A DNA stretch of 64,000 nt. Origin: Streptomyces sp. SKN60 (GTDB lineage: Bacteria; Actinomycetota; Actinomycetes; Streptomycetales; Streptomycetaceae). The position numbers and the translations under genes were made by a program. Below the pieces are notes generated by a model. The model saw nothing but the letters and a program-made list of their open reading frames with translations, did no database searches and was not told the DNA's origin. The DNA lies in contig NZ_JAHTMW010000003.1 in assembly GCF_026236535.1 (NCBI RefSeq), positions 1 through 64,000 of the forward strand. The letters are read 5' to 3'. Below are positions 18,598 through 25,649 of this stretch, piece after piece; within the stretch, counting starts at the first letter, position 1; each line of letters opens with the position of its first letter.

Positions 18598-18792
18598 TCA
18601 GGGGGTGGTGTCCAGTTCCGTTCCGATGTGGTGGGTCCATGCCCGGATCCGTTCCGGACTGCGGAAGTCGCCGCCCGGCAGGACGACGGCGTCGAAGCCG
18701 TCGTGCTGGAGCGTGTTGCCGGTCTCCCGGGTGATCCTGGCGGTCCCGCCGGCCTTGCTGCCGCAGGCGACCGGGACTCGCCAGGGGTTCAC
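18598..18792 (-). CDS. Small hypothetical protein coupled to Hsp20
   Basis: 64 residues, too short for many gene finders. GTG 18792 overlaps the Hsp20 stop (GTGA), and the sequence (VNPWRVPVACGSKAGGTARITRETGNTL..., ending WTHHIGTELDTTP) contains DGFDAVVLPGGDFRSPERIRAW. The frame continues open upstream under the hsp20 gene, so the start is decided by the overlap. No membrane segment or known domain is recognised. It may be a partner or regulator of the Hsp20; this is inference. Confidence 0.55.
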   Translation of the reverse strand: MNPWRVPVACGSKAGGTARITRETGNTLQHDGFDAVVLPGGDFRSPERIRAWTHHIGTELDTTP

Positions 18793-19244
18793 GACGTGGC
18801 TGCTTCGGGCGGGGTGCCGCCTCGCTTCACCGGGATGGTGCGTGCGGCACCGGTCTCCTGCGCGGGCATCGGGACGCGGATGGTGAGGATGCCGTCCTCG
18901 TACGACGCCTCGACGTCGTCGGCCGGGATGGTGGCCGGGAGACGCACGGTCCGGCGGAACGATCCGTAGCGGAACTCCGAGTGCTCTTTGTCCTCCTCGC
19001 TCTCGCTGTGTTCCGCACTCACCGTGATCAGGTTGTCGTCGACGGTGATGGTGACGTCGTCGGGGTCCATCCCCGGCAGTTCGGCCCGCAGCACGTACCC
19101 GTCGGCGCCGCTGGACACCTCTACCGGAATGGAGTGCGCGGCCGTCGCGGGTCGCCACCCGGGCAGCCCCGGAAACTCCCGGTTGAACCAGTCGTTGAAG
19201 TCGGGGAAGAGGCTGTGCCTGCGTTCCACCTTGCCTCCGGCCAT
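18789..19244 (-). CDS. Hsp20/alpha-crystallin small heat-shock protein
   Basis: 151 residues. An N-terminal arm (DFNDWFNREFPGLPGW) is followed by an alpha-crystallin domain (about 40-130; VSSGADGYVLRAELPGMDPDDVTITVDDNLITVSAEH ... EFRYGSFRRTVRLPATI ... ASYEDGILTIRVP) and a short tail with TIPVK, an IxV-type anchor. It is an ATP-independent chaperone holding unfolding proteins; HspX/Acr of the DosR regulon is the functional counterpart. GAGGAG precedes ATG 19244. It is the first gene of a four-gene operon. Tandem boxes lie at 19401-19434 and an unusual inverted repeat at 19317-19347, both upstream. Confidence 0.93.
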   Translation of the reverse strand: MAGGKVERRHSLFPDFNDWFNREFPGLPGWRPATAAHSIPVEVSSGADGYVLRAELPGMDPDDVTITVDDNLITVSAEHSESEEDKEHSEFRYGSFRRTVRLPATIPADDVEASYEDGILTIRVPMPAQETGAARTIPVKRGGTPPEAATS

Positions 19245-19316
19245 TGTTCTGCTCCTCGTTCCCGGGGCCCAGGGTGGTCACCGTGGACCCGAGTCGGTAC
19301 GGACGGGCCGTGGACC

Positions 19317-19347
19317 GGGTTACGGGGCCGGTCCGACTCCGTAACCC
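19317..19347. repeat. 9-bp perfect inverted repeat in the hsp20 upstream region
   Basis: GGGTTACGG (19317-19325) and CCGTAACCC (19339-19347) form a perfect 9-bp stem with a 13-nt loop. It lies 73-103 bp before the hsp20 start and between the tandem boxes and the gene. It could be a repressor operator, a leader hairpin of hsp20 mRNA, or a terminator for the CBS gene ending at 19458. No T-tract follows. Confidence 0.6.
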
Positions 19348-19400
19348 CATCGTCCGCCCGCGAGGTCACGTGGCGCAGCATCCAAGGGGGCTGTCCGACG

Positions 19401-19434
19401 GGGCCGAACGGGCCACACCGGGACCGACCGACCC
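19401..19434. promoter_or_regulatory. Tandem palindromic boxes upstream of hsp20
   Basis: GGGCCGAACGGGCC (19401-19414) and GGACCGACCGACCC (19421-19434) have centres 20 bp apart. They lie about 160-190 bp before the hsp20 ATG, which implies a long leader or an upstream promoter. Confidence 0.65.
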
Positions 19435-19457
19435 CTTGCGCCACGGTTCCGGTGCGT

Positions 19458-19871
19458 TCAGCGGCAGATCTCCTCGACGAAGTGGCCCACTCGTTCCTCC
19501 GGCAGGTGCCGGGCCAGGTCCGCCTCGCTGATCATGCCGACCAGGCGGTGGTCGTCGATCACGGGCACGCGGCGGATGCGGTGGTCCTGCATCGTGCGGA
19601 GCACCTGCTCGCTGTCGGCGTCCACGTTGACGGTGATCGGCTTGCCCTGGGCGAGGTGCCCGGCCGTCATGTGGTGGGGGTCCTTGCCCTTGGCGAGGCA
19701 CTTCACCACGATGTCCCGGTCGGTGATGATGCCGTGCAGCCGGTTGTCGGGCCCGCAGATGGGCAGTGCGCCGACATCCAATTCGCTCATGCGGCGCGCG
19801 GCGTCCATCAGAGTTTCGTTCTCCTGCACGCAGCTCGCACCGGTATGCATGATCTCCCTTGCGGTCGTCAT
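19458..19871 (-). CDS. Hrp1-like two-CBS protein
   Basis: 137 residues: just two CBS motifs (about 7-60 and 75-130) without BON. The start TTAREIMHTGASCVQENETLMDAARRM and the segment DVGALPICGPDNRLHGIITDRDIVV closely resemble mycobacterial hypoxic response protein 1 (Rv2626c), a strongly DosR-induced protein. AAGGAGG stands eight bases before ATG 19871. It follows ppsA and a small basic gene on the same strand, 57 bp after the latter. The role is unknown; Hrp1 is secreted or structural in mycobacteria, but no signal peptide is seen here. Confidence 0.85.
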   Translation of the reverse strand: MTTAREIMHTGASCVQENETLMDAARRMSELDVGALPICGPDNRLHGIITDRDIVVKCLAKGKDPHHMTAGHLAQGKPITVNVDADSEQVLRTMQDHRIRRVPVIDDHRLVGMISEADLARHLPEERVGHFVEEICR

Positions 19872-19928
19872 GGCCGCAGCCTCCTTTCAGGCCCCCCTCA
19901 CTCGTGATCCGGCCGATACGCCGTTCAT

Positions 19929-20111
19929 TCAGAGGAAGAGCGTCGACACCCTGATGGTGTGCACCGGGCGCAGGGGAAGCCGGTTCGTTCCCTCTGCGGG
20001 TGGCCGGTGCTTCTCGAGGTGACCGCGGCGCGTGTCTGTGGCCGCCGGTCGACCGGGCTTGGCCGTCGGCCCGGCGTCCTGGGCGAGTCGGTGCCGTGTC
20101 TTCCTGGGCAT
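19929..20111 (-). CDS. Small basic hypothetical protein after ppsA
   Basis: 60 residues from ATG 20111, very basic (MPRKTRHRLAQDAGPTAKPG...). GGAGGAG, the last codons of ppsA, sits five bases before the ATG, an excellent ribosome binding site; an upstream GTG at 20117 would overlap the ppsA stop (GTGA). No motif is recognised. It may be a real coupled cistron or a fortuitous ORF, so confidence is limited. Confidence 0.4.
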   Translation of the reverse strand: MPRKTRHRLAQDAGPTAKPGRPAATDTRRGHLEKHRPPAEGTNRLPLRPVHTIRVSTLFL

Positions 20112-20113
20112 GG

Positions 20114-22516
20114 TCACTCCTCCCGTCCTCCGGTGCCCCTTTCAAGCGTCGCTTCCGCGCGGGCCACGTGCCGTTTGACGGCTGCGAAGCTGTCCGGCGC
20201 CACGGAGATGGAGTCGAGGCCCGCGTCGACCAGGATCGCGGTGAACGCCGGATCGTCGCTGGGCCGCTGCCCGCAGAGTCCGACAGGGCGGCCGGCCGCG
20301 TGGGCGCGGGAGGCGAGGGTCTGGATGCTGCGGACGACGGCGGGGTCCCGCTCGTCGAAGACGTGGGCGAGGGCCTCGGAGTCGCGGTCGACGCCGAGGG
20401 TGAGCTGGGTGAGGTCGTTGCTGCCGATCGAGAACCCGTCGAAGCGTTCCGCGAAGTCCTGGGCAAGGATGATGTTGGCCGGAATCTCCGCCATGACGTA
20501 GACGCGCAAGCCGTTCTCACTTCGTACGAGTCCCTCCTGCGCCATCACCGCGAGCACCTGGTCCGCCTCTGCGAGAGTCCGGCAGAAGGGGATCATGACG
20601 ACCACGTTCGTCAGTCCCATCCGCTCACGGACCCGGCGCAGCGCACGGCATTCGAGGGCGAATCCCTCGCGGTAGCCGTCGCTGTAATAGCGGCTCGCAC
20701 CGCGCCAGCCGATCATCGGATTGGCCTCGTCCGGCTCGAAGGGTCGGCCGCCGAGCAGCTTGGCGTACTCGTTCGTCTTGAAGTCGCTGGTCCGGACGAC
20801 GACTGGGGTTGGCCAGCGGGAAGCGGCAATCCGGGCAATCCCGTTGGCGAGGCGCTCGACGAAGTACTCTCCACGGTCGAGGTACCCCTCGGTGAGCCGG
20901 TCGATGACATGACGGTCATGAGGATCGAGCCGCTCCGGGTGCAGCAGGGCCATCGGATGGACCTTCACCTGGTGGGCGACGATGAACTCAAGACGGGCGA
21001 GACCCACTCCATCGGCGGGGAGCCGCCACCAGCGGAACGCGGCCGACGGGTCGGCCAGGTTGAGCATCACCCGGGTGCGCGTGGCGGGCAGCTCCGCGAG
21101 GTCGGTCAGGATCTCCTCGTACGCGAGCAGGCCGTCGTGCACCCGTCCGCGCTCGCCCTCGGCACACGACACGGTCACCTGCCTGCCCTCCTGCAGAACC
21201 TGGGTGCCGTTGCCGGTGCCGACGACGGCGGGGACGCCGAGTTCGCGGCTGACGATGGCGGCGTGCGAGGTGCGTCCGCCGTGGTCGGTGACGATCGCCG
21301 ACGCCCTCTTCATGACCGGTTCCCAGTCGGGGTCGGTGACTCGGGTGACGAGAACCCCGCCCTTCGGAAAGCGGTCGAGGTCGACAGGGGCGTCGAGGGC
21401 GACGACGGGGCCCTGGCCGATCGCCTCGCCGACCGCGATGCCCTCCGCGAGGGCATCACCGGGGACGGCGGTCAGCCGGCAGCGGCGCAGAGTCGTGGAC
21501 CGCCGACGCGCCTGCACGGTCTCAGGGCGCGCCTGGACGATCCAGAGTTCGCCGGTGAGGCCGTCCTTGGCCCATTCCAGATCCATCGGGCAGCCGTAGT
21601 GCTCCTCGACGGCGGCCGCCCACGCGGCGAGATCGCGGATCTCCGCATCGGTGAGGACCCGTTGGTTCCGCTCGGCGTCCGGGGTGTCGACCGTGCGCGT
21701 CAGCCCGGTGTCCGCGTACACGCACTTCAGCCGCTTGGTGCCGATCCGCACATCGATCACGGGGTCGAGGGAGGGGTCCTTCATGCTGGGCTTGAACACC
21801 GTGTACTCGTCGGGGTCGACCCGGCCGCTGACGACAGTCTCGCCCAGACCCCAGGCGGCGCTCACCACGATCACCTCGGGGAAGCCGCTCTCCGGGTCGA
21901 GCGTGAAGGCGACACCGGCGCCGGCGAGGTCGGAGCGGACCATGAGCTGGACGCCGACGGACAAGGCGACGGCGAGGTGGTCGAAGCCCATCCGCTCGCG
22001 GTAGTCGATCGCCCGGTCGGTGAACAGGGAGGCGTAGCAGCGCCGGCACGCCTCCAGAAGCGCCTCGGGTCCGCGTACGTTCAGATAGGTCTCCTGCTGT
22101 CCGGCGAAGCTGGCCTCGGGCAGGTCCTCGGCCGTCGCGCTGCTGCGCACGGCCACTTCGGGTGCCTCCCGGCCGCTCTCCTCGGCCAGCGTCTCGTACG
22201 CGGTCAGAATGGCGTCCCGCAGCGGCGCGGGCAGTGGCCGCGCGAGGAAGGACGAACGGATGGCCGCCCCGACCTCGTCGAGCGGCGCCCCTTGGCGCAG
22301 GCGGCCGATCTGCTCCTCGACAGAGTCGCGCAATCCGTGGCTCGCAAGAAGTTCCTCGTATGCCTCGGCGGTGGTGGCGAAGCCCGGCGGTACGCGTATG
22401 CCTGCGGCGCCGAGCCGGTTCGTCATCTCTCCCAGCGAGGCGTTCTTGCCTCCCACCCGGCCGACATCCGAGCGGCCCAACTCCGTGAACCGTACGGCGC
22501 GTCCCATCGGTCCCAT
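20114..22516 (-). CDS. ppsA: Phosphoenolpyruvate synthase (pyruvate, water dikinase)
   Basis: 800 residues, the usual PpsA length. N-terminal ATP-grasp-like domain (VGGKNASLGEM; VAVRSSATAEDLPEASFAGQQETYLNV), swivelling phosphohistidine domain with catalytic His418 (GGRTSHAAIVSRE), and C-terminal PEP/pyruvate TIM barrel (IGSNDLTQLTLGVDRD; LCGQRPSDDP with the catalytic Cys). It converts pyruvate, ATP and water to PEP, AMP and Pi, the entry to gluconeogenesis. The CGQxPSDxP signature favours PpsA over PPDK. GGAGG precedes ATG 22516. The 134-bp gap upstream contains one weak box-like palindrome (22607-22620). It suggests carbon rerouting from pyruvate during stress, complementary to the acetyl-CoA operon at 34 kb. 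Confidence 0.92.
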   Translation of the reverse strand: MGPMGRAVRFTELGRSDVGRVGGKNASLGEMTNRLGAAGIRVPPGFATTAEAYEELLASHGLRDSVEEQIGRLRQGAPLDEVGAAIRSSFLARPLPAPLRDAILTAYETLAEESGREAPEVAVRSSATAEDLPEASFAGQQETYLNVRGPEALLEACRRCYASLFTDRAIDYRERMGFDHLAVALSVGVQLMVRSDLAGAGVAFTLDPESGFPEVIVVSAAWGLGETVVSGRVDPDEYTVFKPSMKDPSLDPVIDVRIGTKRLKCVYADTGLTRTVDTPDAERNQRVLTDAEIRDLAAWAAAVEEHYGCPMDLEWAKDGLTGELWIVQARPETVQARRRSTTLRRCRLTAVPGDALAEGIAVGEAIGQGPVVALDAPVDLDRFPKGGVLVTRVTDPDWEPVMKRASAIVTDHGGRTSHAAIVSRELGVPAVVGTGNGTQVLQEGRQVTVSCAEGERGRVHDGLLAYEEILTDLAELPATRTRVMLNLADPSAAFRWWRLPADGVGLARLEFIVAHQVKVHPMALLHPERLDPHDRHVIDRLTEGYLDRGEYFVERLANGIARIAASRWPTPVVVRTSDFKTNEYAKLLGGRPFEPDEANPMIGWRGASRYYSDGYREGFALECRALRRVRERMGLTNVVVMIPFCRTLAEADQVLAVMAQEGLVRSENGLRVYVMAEIPANIILAQDFAERFDGFSIGSNDLTQLTLGVDRDSEALAHVFDERDPAVVRSIQTLASRAHAAGRPVGLCGQRPSDDPAFTAILVDAGLDSISVAPDSFAAVKRHVARAEATLERGTGGREE

Positions 22517-22650
22517 GACATCCTCCGTGCTCCGTGGTCTCGGGCGTCCTCAGTACGGGAGCTGTCGGCCAGACGGGGTGCGCAGATCGAGGGGGCTCGG
22601 CCTGCGGGGCTGTCGGGGCCGGGGGTTGATCCGGATGCGCTGCATGGTGC
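22517..22650 (-). other. Gap upstream of ppsA with one weak box
   Basis: No gene is seen. GGGCTGTCGGGGCC (22607-22620) resembles one box of the window motif, but I found no second copy at 20-23 bp. Either ppsA is read from the upstream USP operon or this is a weaker single site. Confidence 0.35.
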
Positions 22651-23661
22651 TCACCTCTCCGGGGAACCGGCGGACGGACCGGGGTCGTCCTCTCGCCCCA
22701 CCGTCCCGCGCGGAGGCCGTAGCGCCCCAGTGCCGAGCGGGTCAGCGGGCGGGGGCCGGTCGGCGGTCCTGGAACGGGACCGGTCGGCCCATGCCGGGTC
22801 GCCGGTCCGCCCCTCGCGCCACGGGAAGGGGACGGTGATCACGGGACACATGGCGCGGTGCAGCAGGCCGTGGACCGTCGAACCCAGCCGCATGCCGGAG
22901 TAGCCGCCGCGGCCTCTGCGGCCGAGGACCAGGGCGAGGGACTGCTGGGACGCCAGGGCGAGTTGCTCGACCGGGTGTCCTCGAACGACCTCTTGGGAGA
23001 TGGCGACGTCCGGATACCTCCGCGCCCGCCCGGCCACTGACTCTGCCAGCAGCCGACGGCGTTCGGTCAGGCCCTCGGCCACATCGTCGTGGGCGAGCAG
23101 GGACAGGGGCCAGACCCAGACGGCGCACAGTCGTGCCTCGCGCAGGCTCGCCTCTTCGACTGCGAAGGCGACCGCGGCCTGTGAGGACTCACTTCCGTCC
23201 ACGCCGACGACGAGGGTCGGTGGGTGCACGGCGCTGTGTTCGGGTTCGCGGACCACGACGACGGGGCAAGCGGCGCGCGCGGTGAGCGGGACGACCACGG
23301 AGCTCTCGCTGAACGCTTCGGCCGCCCTGCCGAGTCGGCGCGAGCCCACGACGACGAGTGCGGCGTGCGCCGCCAGGTCCTGGAGCACGGTCGCCGGCAC
23401 ACCGTTCACGAGTTCCGTCGCGGTCCGCAGACCGCCGTGGAGTTCCCGTACGAGGTCCTCCGCGTTGGCGATCGCCGACTCCGCTCGGAGTCGCAGGGCA
23501 CTCTGATGGGCAAATGCGTCGTAGCGGAGCCTGTCGTGGGCGGGCGGTACGGCGACGACCAGACGGAGCGCCAGCCCTCTTCGTACGGCCTCGTCGGCGG
23601 CCCAGACGAGAGCGGGGATGGACTGCTCCCGGGGGTCGATTCCGAGCAGTATCTCGTTCAC
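22651..23661 (-). CDS. Tandem universal stress protein with long C-terminal tail
   Basis: 336 residues, about 50 longer than its paralogues. Two USP domains (about 3-140 and 150-278); the second has a full loop GRRGRGGYSGMRLGS and ends GLLHRAMCPVITVP. It then continues in a Pro/Arg/Gly-rich tail (WREGRTGDPAWADRSRSRTADRPPPADPLGTG...) without predicted structure. The tail looks like readthrough into former noncoding sequence after loss of the original stop. GTG 23661 overlaps the stop of the upstream USP gene (GTGA). ATP binding is expected in domain 2. Confidence 0.88.
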   Translation of the reverse strand: MNEILLGIDPREQSIPALVWAADEAVRRGLALRLVVAVPPAHDRLRYDAFAHQSALRLRAESAIANAEDLVRELHGGLRTATELVNGVPATVLQDLAAHAALVVVGSRRLGRAAEAFSESSVVVPLTARAACPVVVVREPEHSAVHPPTLVVGVDGSESSQAAVAFAVEEASLREARLCAVWVWPLSLLAHDDVAEGLTERRRLLAESVAGRARRYPDVAISQEVVRGHPVEQLALASQQSLALVLGRRGRGGYSGMRLGSTVHGLLHRAMCPVITVPFPWREGRTGDPAWADRSRSRTADRPPPADPLGTGALRPPRGTVGREDDPGPSAGSPER

Positions 23662-24563
23662 GTCTCCACGACCTGGGTGGCGAAGGCGGGTGGGACGATC
23701 TCCACCGGTGAGTGGGCGTGGTGGAGCAACACGTGGGCGACGCGCCCCAGGGACGGGCCTGCGCCCAGAACACGGTGTTCTCTGCCCATCACGAGCAGAT
23801 CGGTGTGGGCACTCGCCTCCACCAGGATCCCGGGCGTGCTCGTGCCCGTCTCGACGTGATGGCTGACGATGAGCCCGGGATAGAAGTCACGCACGCGGTC
23901 GGCGAGCGCCTTGATCTCGTGCACGCGCTGCCGCGCGATCTCGTCGAGGTCGTCCAGCATGGTCGCGACCGTGCCGACGTGGGTGAGCACGTTCCAGACG
24001 CTCACCAGTCGCAAGACCGCCTTGCGGGCATCCGCCTCGGCAGCCGCGACGAGCAGCCACCCGAGATCCGAGGCGCCGTGCACGGCTGCCGTCACCGAGC
24101 CCGACTCGGGCCGGTCGCTGTCACCACGGACGACGATCACGGGCGACTCGGCACGGGCTGCCACGCCCAGACCCACGGAGCCGAGCATGAGCGCGGAGAA
24201 TCCGCCGAGGCCCCGGTTGCCCACCACAATCGTGCCCCGGTGACCGGCGGCAGCCCGGAGACCGGCGACCGGCTCCTGGCGGCTCAGTTCCTTTGTGAGG
24301 GTGAGGTCAGGAAAGCGCTCCTGGACCGTGCTCGCGGTCTCGTTCAGCAGGTCGCGGCCCGCTTCGCGTACCGCCTGGATCGTCTCCGCATCGGCGAAGA
24401 GAGCCCGGCGGTCGGTGTCGGCGGCGTGGACGAGATGCAAGGGCCGCCCCCGCCGGTCCGCCTCGGCGGCGGCCCAGAGAAGCGCCGTGCGCCCTGAGGA
24501 GGACCCGTCGACTCCCACGACGACGTTGCCGAGCTCTGGTCGAGCGGGGATCTCGCTGGTCAT
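23658..24563 (-). CDS. Tandem universal stress protein
   Basis: 301 residues from ATG 24563, preceded by GGAGGAGG. Domain 1 (about 12-150) has an intact nucleotide loop GNRGLGGFSALMLGS; domain 2 (about 160-300) has a degenerate loop (GREHRVLGAGPSLG) and ends HAHSPVEIVPP. It closely parallels the USP at 6356, including the start of domain 1 (NVVVGVDGSSSGRTALLWAAAEADRRG), but keeps the loop lost there. It shares a divergent promoter region and the tandem boxes at 24654-24688 with the plus-strand USP at 24789. Confidence 0.9.
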   Translation of the reverse strand: MTSEIPARPELGNVVVGVDGSSSGRTALLWAAAEADRRGRPLHLVHAADTDRRALFADAETIQAVREAGRDLLNETASTVQERFPDLTLTKELSRQEPVAGLRAAAGHRGTIVVGNRGLGGFSALMLGSVGLGVAARAESPVIVVRGDSDRPESGSVTAAVHGASDLGWLLVAAAEADARKAVLRLVSVWNVLTHVGTVATMLDDLDEIARQRVHEIKALADRVRDFYPGLIVSHHVETGTSTPGILVEASAHTDLLVMGREHRVLGAGPSLGRVAHVLLHHAHSPVEIVPPAFATQVVET

Positions 24564-24653
24564 GGCTTCCTCCTCCGAGGTACACCCCTCGCTCGGGGCA
24601 CCTCCCAGGGGCGACACCTCCCACGCTGACACCGTGGTGGGCATGCTCGGGAT

Positions 24654-24688
24654 GGGCCGTTCGGCCCCGATCGAGACCTGCCCGGCCC
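24654..24688. promoter_or_regulatory. Tandem palindromic boxes between divergent USP genes
   Basis: GGGCCGTTCGGCCC (24654-24667, near-perfect palindrome) and GACCTGCCCGGCCC (24675-24688) have centres exactly 21 bp apart. They lie 91 bp from the minus-strand start and 100 bp from the plus-strand start, so they are placed to serve both. Confidence 0.75.
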
Positions 24689-24788
24689 TGCTGCCGGGAG
24701 GCGCGCGACCACCAGCCTGGAATTCGGGACGTCCTCTCCGATCCGGACCACGCACGGAACGGAGCGGACACGACTGAGGAGGCATGCC

Positions 24789-25646
24789 ATGACTGCTCAG
24801 GTCACCGTCGGTCTGGACGGCTCGAAGGAAAGCCTCGCCGCCGTGGGCTGGGCGGCGACGGCAGCGGTGCTGCGTGAAGTGCCCCTCCGGCTGGTGCACG
24901 TGGAGGAGTGGCCGAACACCCCTGAGGTGCCCCTGCCATACGCCCGCACCTTGGCCGAGCGGGCCGAGAGCCTCCTGCGGGACGAGGCGGACCGCGTACG
25001 GAAGGACCACCCCGGCCTCGACGTGCTCACGGAGCGTGCGCGGGGCCGGGCGGCCGAGGAGCTGACGGCCGCCGCGAACGAGGCGGATCTGACGGTGCTC
25101 GGATCACGTGGGCTCGGTGGCGTCCGGGGCTTCATCGTCGGCTCGGTCTCCCTCGCCGTCGTCGGCTCGGCGCGTCGGCCCGTCGTCCTCGTGCGAGCGG
25201 AGCCGGCCCCCGTGGCTCCCGAGGGCGACATCGTGGTGGGCGTCGACATCTACCACCCGTGCGAAGCCCTGCTCGCGTTCTCGTTCAACGAAGCCGCCCG
25301 CAGGAACACGCCGCTGAGGTTCCTGCACAGCTGGACGCTTCCCGCCTCGTACGGCTACGCGGCCGTCATGGACCCGGGGATCGGCGAGGAGCTGGGCGGC
25401 CAACTCCTCGGCGGTCTGGACGACCTGGTGGCTCCCTGGCGGAAGCGGTACACGGGTGTGGACGTGGCGGCCAGTGTGGTGGTGGGCTCGCCTGCGTACC
25501 AGCTGGTCGAGGCGTCACAGACCGCGCAGCTCGTCATCGTGGGACGCCGGAGCCGGAAAGTCCCCCTCGGCGCTCATCTCGGCCATGTCGCCCACGCGGT
25601 CATCCACCACAGCCCCGCGCCGGTCGCCGTCGTCCCTTTGCCGTGA
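24789..25646 (+). CDS. Tandem universal stress protein
   Basis: 285 residues. Domain 1 (about 4-140) starts TAQVTVGLDGSKESLAAVGWAA and has the intact loop GSRGLGGVRGFIVGS. Domain 2 (about 148-285) has VVGVDIYHPCEALLAFSFNEAARR and the variant loop GRRSRKVPLGAHLG, and ends HHSPAPVAVVPLP. The same subtype occurs at 40494 (TRSIVVGLDGTEQAKAAAEWAA; HHSPVPVAVVAHA). GAGGAGG lies before ATG 24789. It stands alone downstream of the boxes at 24654-24688 and ends 3 bp from the convergent copper ATPase gene. Confidence 0.9.
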   Translation: MTAQVTVGLDGSKESLAAVGWAATAAVLREVPLRLVHVEEWPNTPEVPLPYARTLAERAESLLRDEADRVRKDHPGLDVLTERARGRAAEELTAAANEADLTVLGSRGLGGVRGFIVGSVSLAVVGSARRPVVLVRAEPAPVAPEGDIVVGVDIYHPCEALLAFSFNEAARRNTPLRFLHSWTLPASYGYAAVMDPGIGEELGGQLLGGLDDLVAPWRKRYTGVDVAASVVVGSPAYQLVEASQTAQLVIVGRRSRKVPLGAHLGHVAHAVIHHSPAPVAVVPLP

Positions 25647-25649
25647 TCT

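Noticed and set aside
22607..22620. Full operator pair for ppsA
   Set aside because: Only one weak palindrome is present and the expected second copy at 20-23 bp is missing.
20000..22903. Plus-strand frame of 967 codons opposite ppsA
   Set aside because: ppsA has all catalytic motifs on the minus strand; the plus frame shows no domain.
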